Shown here: piece after piece, positions 31,350 to 42,313 of the stretch | Numbering within the stretch: position 1 is the first letter of the stretch | Layout of the letters: every line of letters starts with the position of its first letter | Assembly: GCF_029227915.1 (NCBI RefSeq) | Contig: NC_079883.1 | Location: 13,020,001-13,084,000 of the forward strand | From: Hydractinia symbiolongicarpus | Taxonomy: Eukaryota; Cnidaria; Hydrozoa; Anthoathecata; Hydractiniidae | Length of the DNA: 64,000 bases | Reading direction: 5' to 3' | Notes under the pieces: generated by a model | Seen by the model: the letters and a program-made list of their open reading frames with translations, nothing else | Databases searched by the model: none | Told to the model about the DNA's origin: nothing | Program-made: the position numbers and the translations under genes

Positions 31350-33593
31350 ACGTCATGTTGTGGATGATTAACGGCTTATGTGAATAACCGTTAAAATTAA
31401 CGTCGTAATTTGTGTTGACGACTTTCCTTATTTCCATGACTGCCGATACGAACGAAGATTGACATTCTTTAAAAACATTTGATAAAGCCATTTGAAAAAG
31501 TATATTTTACTAAAGAACCAATGATGCAAATTCTACGCTTCTTAGGAAAGACTACAGATCTCAACGAAATAAAAACGTGGGTTTTTGTCTTCTACGCTTT
31601 TTTAACGTCTACATATTCTGTAAAATAAAATTTTAACTGTGATATGACTCTAATAGCTATGACTAAAAATTTTTTTTGAAAAAATATTTCGAAAGCCATG
31701 CTATCAACACGGAATGTCACTACTACAGACAGGTGCCAATATGTTTCTTTGGATCACTTAGTTCCGCCAACAATGTTCAGTTCTTGGATCTCTTGAAATC
31801 GAATACCAATTCTTTGGGAGATCTTTAAAAACTTCTCTGTGCAATTCATTGCGCAAGTGTTCTAAAAAAAGCCGGATGACGTCTTAGGTAATTATCGCAA
31901 CGAGTGTGATAAAAAAAACTAGGGAGTCATGACAACAAAAGATTGCAGCTAGATTAGATCTCGTCGTGTTTTTAAGCTTATAAAAAAGGTTTTTCGCACG
32001 TTTTTTATCGGGAGGCTGTTTATATTCAGCTTCGATATTCTAAGCAATCCAGTAAAACCCAATTTAGAATTATTCCTAGACTTATTTTTACTTGTTAGTA
32101 GGAAAATTTTGTTCGAGCAATACCAAGACATTAAACTACAACATAAGCACTTAAGTGGAAAGCTCTCTCGCTTTTACATAAGGTAAATTTTACAGCATTA
32201 GTGAAAAACATCAAATTTCAATCACAGAATGAAGTTAGTAAACAAACCAAAAAATTGGCAAGGTAAGTACAGTTCTGTTGACATTGATGTAAACCAAACA
32301 ATCTCCCACGTAGCTGAAGTAACAAAACTTTTTTTTCGCGAATTATAGATCGTGAATTTTTTATAAAATAAACTATCCTGGAAGAGGAACAAACAAAAAT
32401 TCAATATTCCTTTATAGTTAATGGTCTTACATAATAATTTCCTCAATGTTCCGAAATGTCCACCAATGAATTCTCAGCATTTTTTTAGTTAAATTAAAAA
32501 CAAATTTTCGGGATTTTTTTGAAGCATTCTGGGCAATTACAGAATATTACAAAAAATTTTAATAAATTTCAGAGTTTTTTAAGACTGTTTTAAAATTCTG
32601 TAGTTTTCTAGGTTGATGAAAATATCCAGAAGTGATAAGATGCTAGTGACAACAGGGTTCGTCACTCTAACTAGATATTCCATATCACTCTAACAGTTCC
32701 AATGGTTTCTTTATGGGTAATCTAATTTAAAAAAGCTTTTGAATTTTTTTTCCTTGATATTCATCCTTGATATTCATTCATTCATTTCACAAAAAAATTA
32801 CCTCGTTCGCTGAAATAGTTCTGTTGGTAAAATCATGGACACAGTCAGAAAAGCATGTTTCGGAAAGTTTGTTATAAGTGGTCAAAAATGTCTTTAGCTA
32901 AAATAAATAGATATATATTAAATTTTAATCACAAAACACAAAAAGTAATTCAACCAGGAATACTGAAGGCAACAACACTATAAAATGAATATTCCAAACT
33001 TATCTCGAAATTTACTTATTTATTAATAAAAATCCCATATATCTAGTTATGGAACAATGCTTGTATAACTTCGCCTAAATTCCATACCCTAAGAGCTCAA
33101 ATGTTTGTGCCAATCATTTTTACAGAAATTATTTTTGCAATTTGACCCTCCTATTGTATATTTAAATTCTACCAAATACATTAAACTAACTTAACAAGGG
33201 TAACTTTTTCTACTAAACCTAACACGTTTAAATCTAATGTCTAAAAATTAAAAAGGTAAGGTTAGAAAATATTTTTTTTGAAGTCGGTCAGCAGTGTGTT
33301 TTTGTTTTTTCGTAATTTATTTTTTCCTGAAAAGCCATTGCATTAATGTCCTACTTGTACCCAAAGTTTTGTGCTTAAGAAATGGTAAAAAAGGGTGGCA
33401 CTAAACGAAAGTTCCACTTAATCAGGGTCTCACTTTTGCAAGGTATTTTTGCGTGGATATAGTAAGGAAGTTCAAGGGACCAAGAAAATTAGTAGTCCCA
33501 ATTAGTGAAATTTCCCTTGAAGCAAAATTAAAATCAGTCCTTCCAACGACCTAGCAAGCTCGATCGACACTTAGACAGGGTAAACACAATAAA
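31350..33593. other. No gene seen
   Basis: AT-rich with scattered short frames only. Some low-complexity A/T tracts; no repeat family recognised. Confidence 0.45.
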
Positions 33594-33711
33594 ATGAGAA
33601 CAAAAGTAAGGATATTATGGAGAATTAAGGAGAAATTTGGACATTTTTTAAGAATATCTAAGGTTATTTAAGGTTATTTAAGAAATATAAGGAATAGTGG
33701 TCACCCTGTTA
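33594..33711. repeat. Dispersed repeat ending in GTGGTCACCCTG, copy 2
   Basis: Matches the copy at 484-612: aaggagaaatttgg, then ctaaggttatttaaggttatttaagaaatataagg and gtggtcaccctg. An internal ggttatttaa duplication distinguishes this copy. Confidence 0.6.
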
Positions 33712-33798
33712 CACTTCAGGCAATACATATATATTGCGGTACAACCCAGGGTAATCACTTATTATTTTTTTAATATTGTATTTTCACAAATAAGCCCG

Positions 33799-35137
33799 CA
33801 GCCCTTAAAATTAGCATCGGCATTCGGCACTGCCGACGTGATTGCCCACGTATAATGAGAAAATACCGTAGTTGCGTCGGCAAAAAAAATGCCGATGTAA
33901 TTTTGTTGTGAAATTTTTAAAGAAAACATTTTCAACATCAACAAAGAAAAAAATTAACATAGAATTAATTTTTATTTTGGCGGACATTTAGGAACATGTG
34001 CTCATGTATATTTCTATCGTACCTGTTCACGTATTATAACCTGGTTTCTACTACCATTTTTTTTTGAAAAACAAACTTTTCAACTGATCGCATGTTATTC
34101 TTTGTAATATTAAAGCCTTCGTGGTGAATTTTTATATCACATTTTCTCTGGTGTAATATTAAAACTGGCATACATTTTTCTTGAGTTACTTATCCTAAAA
34201 GAAACCAGGTCTCCACATGGGAATGCACACAGTATTCGGCGGGTGGTTTATTTCATTCGAAACTGGCGGATGGAACAATTTCCTGAATTCACGAAAATAA
34301 AATAAAAAAGTAAACATGGTGAAAAAGAAAACAGTTCTTTCGTGGAATTTTCCTGAGTTAGGGTTTGAATCAGAAAATGACTCCAATGAAATCGCTAAGG
34401 TGTTTTGCAAAGTTTGTAGATGTCATTATCAAAACAACAAAAATAATGAAAATTTGAAAGGAACTGTGGCAAGCAGAATCAAATCGTGGACTGCTGGTAC
34501 AGAAGTTGTGAAAAAAAATAATTTTACGGATCATCTTAAAAGTAACTTTCACAAAACAGTAGTTCTTGCTCTAAAGTCTTCAACAATTACAAATGCGGTA
34601 ACAAATGTATATTGTATTAAAAAGAAGTCCGGAAGTTCTCTCTCCCACACGACACAGCAGGCAATAAGTCAGCCCTTCGCTCGGTTTTGTGAGAAGAGAA
34701 GTTCTGCGAAGACTCTATAAATTGAGTCTCCTGTGCTTTATGGTGAACTGTGCTTTATGCTTTATGGTGAACTGTGCTGGTGACAAGCATTTTCGAAACA
34801 TGCCACTGGCGACTTCTTTGATATACAACTTATTGAATGCCCTGACCTTCAGTTCGTAAATAGCACGTGCACAACGTACTTTCTAAAGAGTTCGTCTCGA
34901 AACATATAGAAAGCCAGTTGGCAGTGAACTATTAACTTGTCATCGTCTTAGGAGATCAATACATCAAATTTATGTGAGGTCTAGCCCCGATACAAGGTGA
35001 ATGACGAAAGTTTTTGCAAGCTGAAAAATTTTACTACAAAAAAAAAATGCTGACACAATGCCAACGCAAATCAGTTAAAATGTATCTCACGTCGGCAATT
35101 TTATGGCCAACATAAAAAATTCTAATTTTAAGGGCTG
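33799..35137 (+). mobile_element. hAT-type element with CAGCCCTTAAAATTAG ends
   Basis: A 16-bp end, CAGCCCTTAAAATTAG (33799-33814), is repeated exactly in inverse at 35122-35137. CAG...CTG ends are usual for hAT elements. Flanks share AAGCCC but the register is off by one base, so a clean 8-bp duplication is not shown. GCCGACGT-like motifs lie inside both ends (33830 and 35088). The element is 1.34 kb and encodes only a zinc-finger fragment (34316-34720), so it is non-autonomous. Confidence 0.7.
34316..34720 (+). CDS. BED/TTF-type zinc-finger fragment of a hAT-like transposase
   Basis: The 134-residue frame begins MVKKKTVLSWNFPELGF and contains FCKVCRCHYQNNKN (Cys-x2-Cys) and, about 40 residues later, HLKSNFHKT (His-x5-His). 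This arrangement is the DNA-binding finger found at the N-terminus of many hAT transposases and domesticated relatives. The catalytic domain that should follow is absent; the sequence turns non-coding before the right end of the element. It could be expressed as a free DNA-binding domain, but nothing here shows that it is. Confidence 0.6.
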   Translation: MVKKKTVLSWNFPELGFESENDSNEIAKVFCKVCRCHYQNNKNNENLKGTVASRIKSWTAGTEVVKKNNFTDHLKSNFHKTVVLALKSSTITNAVTNVYCIKKKSGSSLSHTTQQAISQPFARFCEKRSSAKTL

Positions 35138-36170
35138 AAGCCCTCCTCTATAAATAAATGCTACTAGATAATAAATGCTCTTGTTGAAACAAACTGAAAG
35201 TAACAGTCCTATGTTGCCAACAGTGTTCTTTTCTTGGCCATTAAAACCATTTTAACAGCAATATTTACCTAAAAATTTAAATTAATTTGCCTGAAACATT
35301 TTCTGATTAGAATTCCAACAAAAGAAACAGTGAGCTGTTTAAATTACAAACAATTGTAAATAAATTAAAATAAATCTACAGACCTGTTCCACTTGAACTT
35401 GTTGTTGCATTGGTGGCAATGCCATATAAATAATTTGTTATTCTAATTCTAAGAGTAAAAGTAATAAATATATATATAATGAAAACTTTAACACTTGATT
35501 TGCAGCGAAATTAAATATAAAAATTTCTTGATAAAATATCACAATTTCTTGATGATCTTGATGATGCAATGAAACTTTAATAAGAACTCTGAAATAATAA
35601 TCACAAAAAATTTGTCTCTAAGGAAGGTATAGATGAATTCTAGCGTGACGTTATTTGTTTACTTTTTAGCGGTGAGCTCCTTGGCTCTGGCATTTGCGTG
35701 ACAGGAAAAAAGATAGGATTTGGTAAAGGTCTTTTACTGTAGATTTCTTCTAACGGGAACATTGTTGGGGCTATAAACTATTATTGAGTGTATGTTAATG
35801 CCTTCTGATTTATTTGATTCATTAAAAGTCCTTCATGTCACAGCTGTTTCGGAGCGGACAAAAATGCTACGAAAAAATAATTCGATTTACCCTCTCAGTT
35901 AAAATAGGATATCTCAAGAACAAAATAAGATTTTTATATTCTGTAAAAAGAATAATAATCTTAGATAAATTGTCCATATTATTAAAAGAAATTTTTTTTT
36001 GGACACCGGTCCGAAATTGGTAAATTTAGGCCAAAATGTCTAAAAATGACTTAAAAATTATCATTTAGATAAATGTCTTCCACAAAATTTCTGGAATAAA
36101 GTTAAAAAAACATGTTTTTTATGGTCCACAGGTTAGGTTAAATATCTGGAATGAAATTTACTTAATTTTA
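35138..36170. other. No gene seen
   Basis: AT-rich sequence, with a more diverged version of the 164-bp repeat words (ccgaaattgg, ggccaaaatg) from about 36008. Confidence 0.4.
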
Positions 36171-36173
36171 TTA

Positions 36174-36560
36174 CTGTCCGAAATTGTCCAAAGGGTTATA
36201 TTTGGGCCAAATGTGAGAACTATGTGAAAAACGGCCTTAAGAGCCTTAATATATGCTTAAAGTTTATTTATTAACTGAATAAAAAACATTGCTTTGGATT
36301 CTAAGACCATTAAGGATGATGTAGATGAAATATTAGTCTGTCCGAAATTGTCCAAAGGGTTATTTTTGGGCCAAATGTGTGAAATATGTGAAAAACAGCC
36401 TATGGAGCCTTAATGTATGCTTAAAGTTTGTTTATTAACTAAATAAAAAACATTACTTTGGATTCTGAGGCTATTAAAGATGATGTAGATGAAATATTAA
36501 ACTGTCCGAAATTGTCCAAAGGGTCACTTTTGGTCCTAAGGTTTTTCGGGCCAAATATGT
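36174..36560 (+). repeat. 164-bp tandem repeat, about 2.3 copies
   Basis: Each unit starts ctgtccgaaattgtccaaag (36174, 36338, 36502), continues ggccaaatgtg, a gtgaaaaac-cgcct segment, and ends gatgatgtagatgaaatatt. Units 1 and 2 differ at scattered positions. Confidence 0.9.
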
Positions 36561-37137
36561 GACATCTATATATTAAATAAAACATCATTCAGAGTCGACG
36601 GTTTCAACATTTTAGTTTATCATGCTAGAAGAAAATACCTCAAGTTGTGCATAAATATTTTATTTATTATATATATACAAAGCAATCATTTTGTGTTTCT
36701 TTATAAACTGTATAAAATAGCACCCAATCTTGTGTTAAAGCCAAGATTAGCTAGCTAGGTAGCTAAAACCATCTTTGAATTCAACAATTTCATCTTGAGA
36801 AAGCCCACCAAAGTCTTAACTAAATAAAAAAAGAAGTATTAAGTTACTTAGCTACAAAATGCAAAACTGTAGGACCAAAAAATAGCTACTCTTTACAGAA
36901 AAATATAAAACAGGAGAAGCAAGATTAAAAAAGATAACAATTATCCACGCTTAAAGTTTTACAAGCTGTAAAACAATTTCTTAAACTTAAGGGTTTTTTA
37001 ATAGCACAAAAATAATAATAAAATCCCTGCAAAATAAAGTAGTTTCCTGTTTTGTCCCTTACCTCGTGCTCTGCCAAACTTTAGCTAGCTAAAAAATTGC
37101 AAAGACACCGTTGTCTCGCTTATTCCAACATTTTCGA
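36561..37137. other. No gene seen
   Basis: AT-rich sequence with a (gctagctaggtagcta) motif near 36752; no exon or element recognised. Confidence 0.4.
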
Positions 37138-37212
37138 AAAATTCCGGTTTCGAACCAGGATTCCCGGGTCGAGCAATCAAGTCCAAGGTTAACACCACGC
37201 CGCCGTAATTTT
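37138..37212 (-). repeat. tRNA-like sequence, probably a SINE head
   Basis: Read on the minus strand, GGCGGCGTGGTGTTAACC resembles a D-arm/A box and CCTGGTTCGAAACC an ideal T-arm/B box, at tRNA spacing. Flanking AAAAATT/AATTTTT could pair as an acceptor stem. However the anticodon arm does not pair and the T stem has a mismatch. It is therefore best read as a tRNA-derived SINE or pseudogene, not a working tRNA. Confidence 0.5.
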
Positions 37213-38110
37213 TTTGAGAAAAACCATACCTAACAAAACATTAAATGGCATCGCTATGACTCTCTTAGAAGTTTAGATACTTATTTAATTAGGCAGAAAA
37301 GGGATCACACCAACCAAATTCCCGTGCACCACTTTGGGAACTTTTTCTTCTCTTTTTTAGCGCCTGAAGAAGACTTTAACTTAAAATTTAAGTAGTTTAT
37401 AGTTTGTGAGACGAACGGTGCACGGTACTGGGCGATAGAACCTTGTTTCCAGGCCCCCCATACCAACTGTCAAGTCCGTAGCTAGTAGCGCGGCGTTGCC
37501 ACGAGGTTGGAAAGATGGTATACTTTCGCCAAAAATAATGTTTTTTTTAATTTTGTGTGTTTTATTCGACGAAATAACTCGAAATCCATAACACACATGT
37601 ATAACATATTTATATATTAAAAAAGTAGAAAAGTAGGTCGTTTTAATACTTTTTATTTCAGTAAAATTAAAACAATACAAAAAAAGTTTCAAAAACTTAA
37701 AAAATGATAAAAATACAAAATTTCAAAAAAAATTGTGGAAGCCATTTTAATTTTGTCCGCGGTTTGACCGTAGCGAAACAGCCGTGATGTCTTCATGTGG
37801 AGAAGAAATCGACTTATAATTACTTTGCTACACCTAGCGCCCCTATCTTTTTTCCTGCCACACAAATGCCAAAGCTGAAAGAGCTTACTGCTGACAATGT
37901 AAACATCAGGATTTATCTACAGCATGGCATCATCATAGTTGTTTTGATTTCATTTTGAAAACAACTGGCATGCCTGCTCCTCTTTTCTGTAGTTAAAAAA
38001 GCAGAACTTTCACAGGGTAAAATGGCTATAAATGAAGATTAAAGACTTTTTAAGCAGCATATTTTTTTCGGATTGATTTCTGTGAGTACTGTGGTCTATT
38101 AAAATACTTT
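37213..38110. other. No gene seen
   Basis: AT-rich sequence; a frame on the minus strand (37692-37381) has no recognisable feature. Confidence 0.4.
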
Positions 38111-38118
38111 ACGATGGG

Positions 38119-38158
38119 CAAGTGAATGTTACCATAAGGCTATGGTAACATTCACTTG
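38119..38158. repeat. Perfect 18-bp inverted repeat with 4-base loop
   Basis: caagtgaatgttaccata (38119-38136), loop aggc, then its exact complement (38141-38158). It lies about 90 bp left of the ISL2EU element, outside its TIR. Confidence 0.95.
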
Positions 38159-38341
38159 GTTAACCCAAGCCATTGAGGGAAATTGGAGATATAGCACACT
38201 GCGTGGGCCGTAGGATGTTGCACGGAGTTGTCTGGTAAAGCGTCGACCCTAATTCCCCGTTCCCTCTATACGGCTAATTCGCAATGCATTATGGTAGTTG
38301 TATTCCGCGAAAACGTAAACAAACCATTCGTAGTAACAAAA

Positions 38342-38903
38342 ATGGCCGAACAAGTACACTTCATCCTTAATTCTACTCAAAACCAAAGCGATATACAAAA
38401 TTCTAATCAAGACAACAGTTTTTTTCAAAACTTGGGCTCTCCTGCAAGCATTGGCTCAAACTTTTCATCAAGTTCAAGGATTAGTCGGAATAGCTCCTGA
38501 TGGATCAGTGACATTTGTCTCTGATTTGTATGGTGGACGCTTTTCGGATAAACGAATAACAAAAGATAGTGGTATATACGATTTGCTAGAGCCTGGGGAT
38601 TCTGTGATGGCTGATAGAGGATTTGAGCTCGAGGAAGATTTACCTGATGGAGTAACATTAAATATTCCACCATTTTTAGATGGAAAACCTCAGCTAAGTT
38701 TATTAGAGGAAAACGAAACTAGAAGAATAGCATCTGTACGTGTACATGTCGAACGAGCAATCGAACGTATAAAAAATTACCGAATTTTACAAACAGTTTT
38801 CAAACTATCAATGGCTGCTGAACTCAATAAGATATGGGTTATTTGTTGTTATTTAGTTAATTTTTTACCACAGTTGGTACCAGATGTAAATACGAATGAC
38901 TAA
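38342..38903 (+). pseudogene. ISL2EU transposase, internally deleted
   Basis: The frame starts at MAEQVHFILNST (38342) but shifts near 38440. From there the other frame gives GLVGIAPDGSVTFVSDLYGG, GDSVMADRGFELEEDLPDG and RVHVERAIERIKNYRILQ to a stop at 38903. These are the second catalytic Asp (MADRGF) and third acid (HVERAI) regions of DDE_Tnp_4 transposases. The N-terminal THAP/HTH part and the first catalytic Asp region (usually DCTE) are missing. About 560 bp remain of a gene that is usually over 1 kb, so the enzyme cannot work and the element would need help from another copy. Confidence 0.85.
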
Positions 38904-38991
38904 AAATTATAAACTTTCGTACACTATATATATATATATACTAGATCATGAAATATAAAGACAAAACAATATTGTGAGGAAACAATTTTAT

Positions 38992-40719
38992 TTACTCACA
39001 CTGTTGTTCTGTAATGTTGCTGTGCATGAAAGTGAAATAAAAGTGTGTTAGCTCAGGCAAAGTAATTCTGTTCCATTTTTCCTTTTGAAAAACTATTGTT
39101 TCCACATGTCGGTCAACTTTTGTATAAACAATAAAATCAATTTCATTGACTTGTGTTACTGCCATCACACCTTGACATTGGTGAAAATAATTATGTCTTT
39201 CTTTGAGTTTTGGCTTGCCATTCGATATTTGTAAAAAAAAATTTTTATCTTTGCATGCGTCAGAAATAGAGCAATCCTTTTTTGAATATGGGCACTTCAC
39301 CTCAATCAATCGAGCATTCCCATTCAAAGTTGTTGCGCCATCAGGACTTGCACCTAACCACGGCCATTTTGGATTAATAACGAAACCACATTTTTCGACT
39401 TCAATATTTTTCTCGGTTTGATACCAGTTTAGAGCATTAACTTCATTTTCTAAGCCCCATTTGCAGGCCTCTGATGTAAAGTTTTTATTTTTATTTAGAC
39501 ATTTTTGTAATATGCTTTTTGGATGTATATTTTTTCTTCTATTTATAATAGATCCAAAATTGGATGATGTTATGCGTTTCTTTCTTTCTGTGTACCACAT
39601 ATCACATTTATACTGAGTACATGTGGATTTTTCTATGTCTCGAACTTGTTCGGCATTGACATGAATGAAATTGTTTACAAATGACTTTTGCTCATCTGAT
39701 AACTCTGCTATTTCTGGTTCAAAGTCAAGAGCCTGCAAAAATAAATTAACTGTCGGACGTAATTCAACTGTTTCACTGTTTGTCTGTTCAAAATTAAATT
39801 CTTTTATAGATGTGTCATAAAATGATGATGGTTTATAGTCATTTCCTTGTAATAAATATGCCATTGAAGTTCCTTGCCCTATTTCAAATAAGTCTGTCGC
39901 TAATTTTTTGACTTTTTCGGTTGAGGGCTCATGTGCAAACAGTGGTGTAGAACAAAATTTTCTATTTCCTGTGACCAACGGTCTTTTGCGACTTTCATTT
40001 GTGTCTTTCGTAAGGTCTGCTTTCTCGAATGCCATTGCAGAAAATTTTATTGGTGCAGAATTTGCACTTTCTCCAGGTACATGCCATTTTTGTAACAAAT
40101 CTGTGCATGTCTTGTCATCAGGGACAATTTTTAAGTCCAACTGTTTGTATTCAACCAATTGAAATAGAACTGCTGCGACATGCTTACAGCATCCTCCTGC
40201 TCCAGCTTTACATAAACATTTCGCATACAAAATATCACCACTTCTTTGACACAGGTGGACATAAACAGAATATTTTTCTCTTTTCATGGAAGCAGCTACA
40301 AAACATTTCACAAGAAAAGTTAATTTTTCAGCCATAACATTACTTTTAACTCTCACTTTCTTCACGTAGCTCTCCTTGAATAGTTGGTATCCAAGAATTT
40401 TATGCTTTGTAGCACCCTTCGGCTTGCTATCACAGCTATTTCCAAGAACTAAATATTGGTGAATTTTCTCCTGGGTGATCGAAGGCATAGCTGCAAGATC
40501 AGTTGACCATTGACTTATATCTTCGTGTGTTCTTTCCTCCACTTCTTCGTCCCTCTCGGCATTTGTTAATTCTTTAAAAACAGGTCTTGGTACCACACAA
40601 GAGCTTTGAGAAAAGCTAGGCCCAAGATCTGTAGAGCTTAAAATTATATCTAAATCTGTATCCTTATTTATTACTTCCATTTCGACTTCTTTCACTCCTA
40701 AAACCTCACTAACTAACAA
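38992..40719 (-). CDS. SWIM zinc finger plus YqaJ-type nuclease protein of ISL2EU
   Basis: A 575-residue protein, ORF intact. Residues ~150-200 hold a SWIM finger (YAKCLCKAGAGGCCKHVAAV: Cys-x-Cys...Cys-x-His). Residues ~375-550 hold a YqaJ/lambda-exonuclease-like domain with its acidic residues in place: ITSSNFGSI, GLENEVNALNWY, LGASPDGA and IEVKCPY (E-x-K). The family degrades or recombines DNA ends; in ISL2EU elements its role is unknown, though it is kept in many copies. An N-terminal acidic region (residues 1-90) is not recognised. Here the nuclease is intact while the transposase is deleted. Confidence 0.88.
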   Translation of the reverse strand: MLVSEVLGVKEVEMEVINKDTDLDIILSSTDLGPSFSQSSCVVPRPVFKELTNAERDEEVEERTHEDISQWSTDLAAMPSITQEKIHQYLVLGNSCDSKPKGATKHKILGYQLFKESYVKKVRVKSNVMAEKLTFLVKCFVAASMKREKYSVYVHLCQRSGDILYAKCLCKAGAGGCCKHVAAVLFQLVEYKQLDLKIVPDDKTCTDLLQKWHVPGESANSAPIKFSAMAFEKADLTKDTNESRKRPLVTGNRKFCSTPLFAHEPSTEKVKKLATDLFEIGQGTSMAYLLQGNDYKPSSFYDTSIKEFNFEQTNSETVELRPTVNLFLQALDFEPEIAELSDEQKSFVNNFIHVNAEQVRDIEKSTCTQYKCDMWYTERKKRITSSNFGSIINRRKNIHPKSILQKCLNKNKNFTSEACKWGLENEVNALNWYQTEKNIEVEKCGFVINPKWPWLGASPDGATTLNGNARLIEVKCPYSKKDCSISDACKDKNFFLQISNGKPKLKERHNYFHQCQGVMAVTQVNEIDFIVYTKVDRHVETIVFQKEKWNRITLPELTHFYFTFMHSNITEQQCE

Positions 40720-40944
40720 TATTTAAATGTTTACATCAATAACACGGGTTTTGGATAAGGGAGATAATGATTTTCTTGAGGAGATTTGAAAATTATCACA
40801 AACAATAACGGCTTTTTGTTATTATCGCCACAATAAAAAGAATGCTGTTATTTATTTACAAACTCTCGCTTCTGGGAGGGAAAACTGTAGAATACAACTA
40901 CCATAATGCATTGCGAATTAGCCGTATAGAGGGAACGGGGAATT

Positions 40945-41489
40945 GCGTCTGCGTAGGTCAAAATGCGCATTAAATACTCTTCGGACTCTCCATCTATAAA
41001 TAAGCTATGCCTATGGCCCCTCCTGAAAATAATAATAGACAGGGTATATCCCTCGATACTTGTAACTTGAGATCTTTAATCTTAGGGAGATCAATCTACG
41101 ATTATATGCCTTTCTAAAACTATATTCATAGGACCTGAGTCTAACCTATTTCCTTACGATATTGCAAAGAAGGAGCACATGACAAGGAACTCGATACTAT
41201 AACACAGCAAAGCTACCATTATTAATGGTAGTTGGATAAAAATCTGACTGGGGTCCTGCGGTAAAATTAAATTCGACCCTCTTTTGTCTCTCGCGCAGTC
41301 CTGATTTTTTAAAAAAAGAAAAGATTCCTGGAACTGAAGATGCAATTTATTATCGAAAACATTAACAATAACGCCTCTTAATTCAATGAATTTTCCAACG
41401 TCCCTCTCCAAATAAATAGACACCCATTTTAGAGGAGCGTTTTATTCGAAACATTATGTAAATCTTTCACTAATCTTAAAAAAAACATA
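40945..41489. other. No gene seen
   Basis: AT-rich stretch between the ISL2EU element and the inverted end of the virus-like element. A minus-strand frame at 41423-41154 has a hydrophobic tail but no motif. Confidence 0.4.
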
Positions 41490-41778
41490 TAAGGCATTGA
41501 ATATTTGCACGCACTTTTATAATCTGCGCATGGATATGGATAGTGTCTCGCTTCCTCCCCCACTCGGCTCTGATCTGAAAACTTCGAGGTTGTATAGAAT
41601 GCGCTAGAAGCGTGTGCATCACTCGACCTTTTTTAAGTACTCTCACTAGAGCTATCAACCCATACGGACCATATTGCTTTCTATAACAGCGCCTTGGACT
41701 CGGAATACCTGATCCTGTTGCTACATTTACAAATTTTGACTTTAATATGCCTATTTCACTTTTACGCAAAAAATTACT

Positions 41779-41847
41779 TCAACCTCGATCCCAAGACTTG
41801 TAGCGTATCCTCATACCAACGCTACAGGCCCTGGGATCGAGGTTGAA
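41779..41847. repeat. Imperfect hairpin inside the left end of the virus-like element
   Basis: caacctcgatccca ... tgtagcgt faces acgctaca ... tgggatcgaggttg across a short loop. About 22 pairs can form. Confidence 0.85.
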
Positions 41848-42313
41848 AATTACTTTAGTGCGTAGCAAATAGTTCGTAGTGAGGGTAATTCCCTATGTTC
41901 CGTTTTTAAAATATAAAACTACCAAGCAGACAAATAACCAACCGAAGCTCCAATCTAATATATAATTACGAGTGGTTACTCTCTTTCAACCTCATAATTA
42001 TATACAGTTACACTCATAACAACGCTCTTATAATCGTTAAACGGCAATCTCTCCGATAAAACAGATTTATGGAAGGCTATGGCACTTTCAAGCAACTTAT
42101 AATCTAAAGGAACACAGTAAGTTCATCCTTAGTAAGTTCGTCCTTAGCAAGTTCGTCCTTAGCAAATTCGTTTTCCTTTTTATTCGTCTTTACAGTATCT
42201 TTTGCCCTCAGCTGCCGAAGATTACCACTACAAATACCATGATAAACCCTATCGTTTCTCTGTCCACTTCGCATCCACTTGTCATCAACAGATCATTCCA
42301 ACACATCAACTTA

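Larger units (their letters stand above)
38251..40944. mobile_element. ISL2EU (IS4EU) DNA transposon, transposase deleted
   Basis: Terminal inverted repeats of 54 bp are identical (38251-38304 and 40891-40944; they begin AATTCCCCGTTCCCTCTATA). Inside are the two genes typical of ISL2EU elements: a DDE transposase (plus strand, here broken) and a protein with a YqaJ-type nuclease domain (minus strand, intact), arranged convergently with 88 bp between their stops. Perfect ends indicate recent activity. The target duplication is not certain because the TIR ends in the self-complementary AATT. Confidence 0.88.

Noticed and set aside
37138-37212. Functional tRNA gene on the minus strand
   Set aside because: The B box is perfect but the anticodon arm does not pair and the T stem has a mismatch, so I call it SINE-like.
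41154-41423. 89-residue minus-strand frame with a hydrophobic tail
   Set aside because: No family pattern, lies outside the inverted ends of the virus-like element, and composition fits chance.
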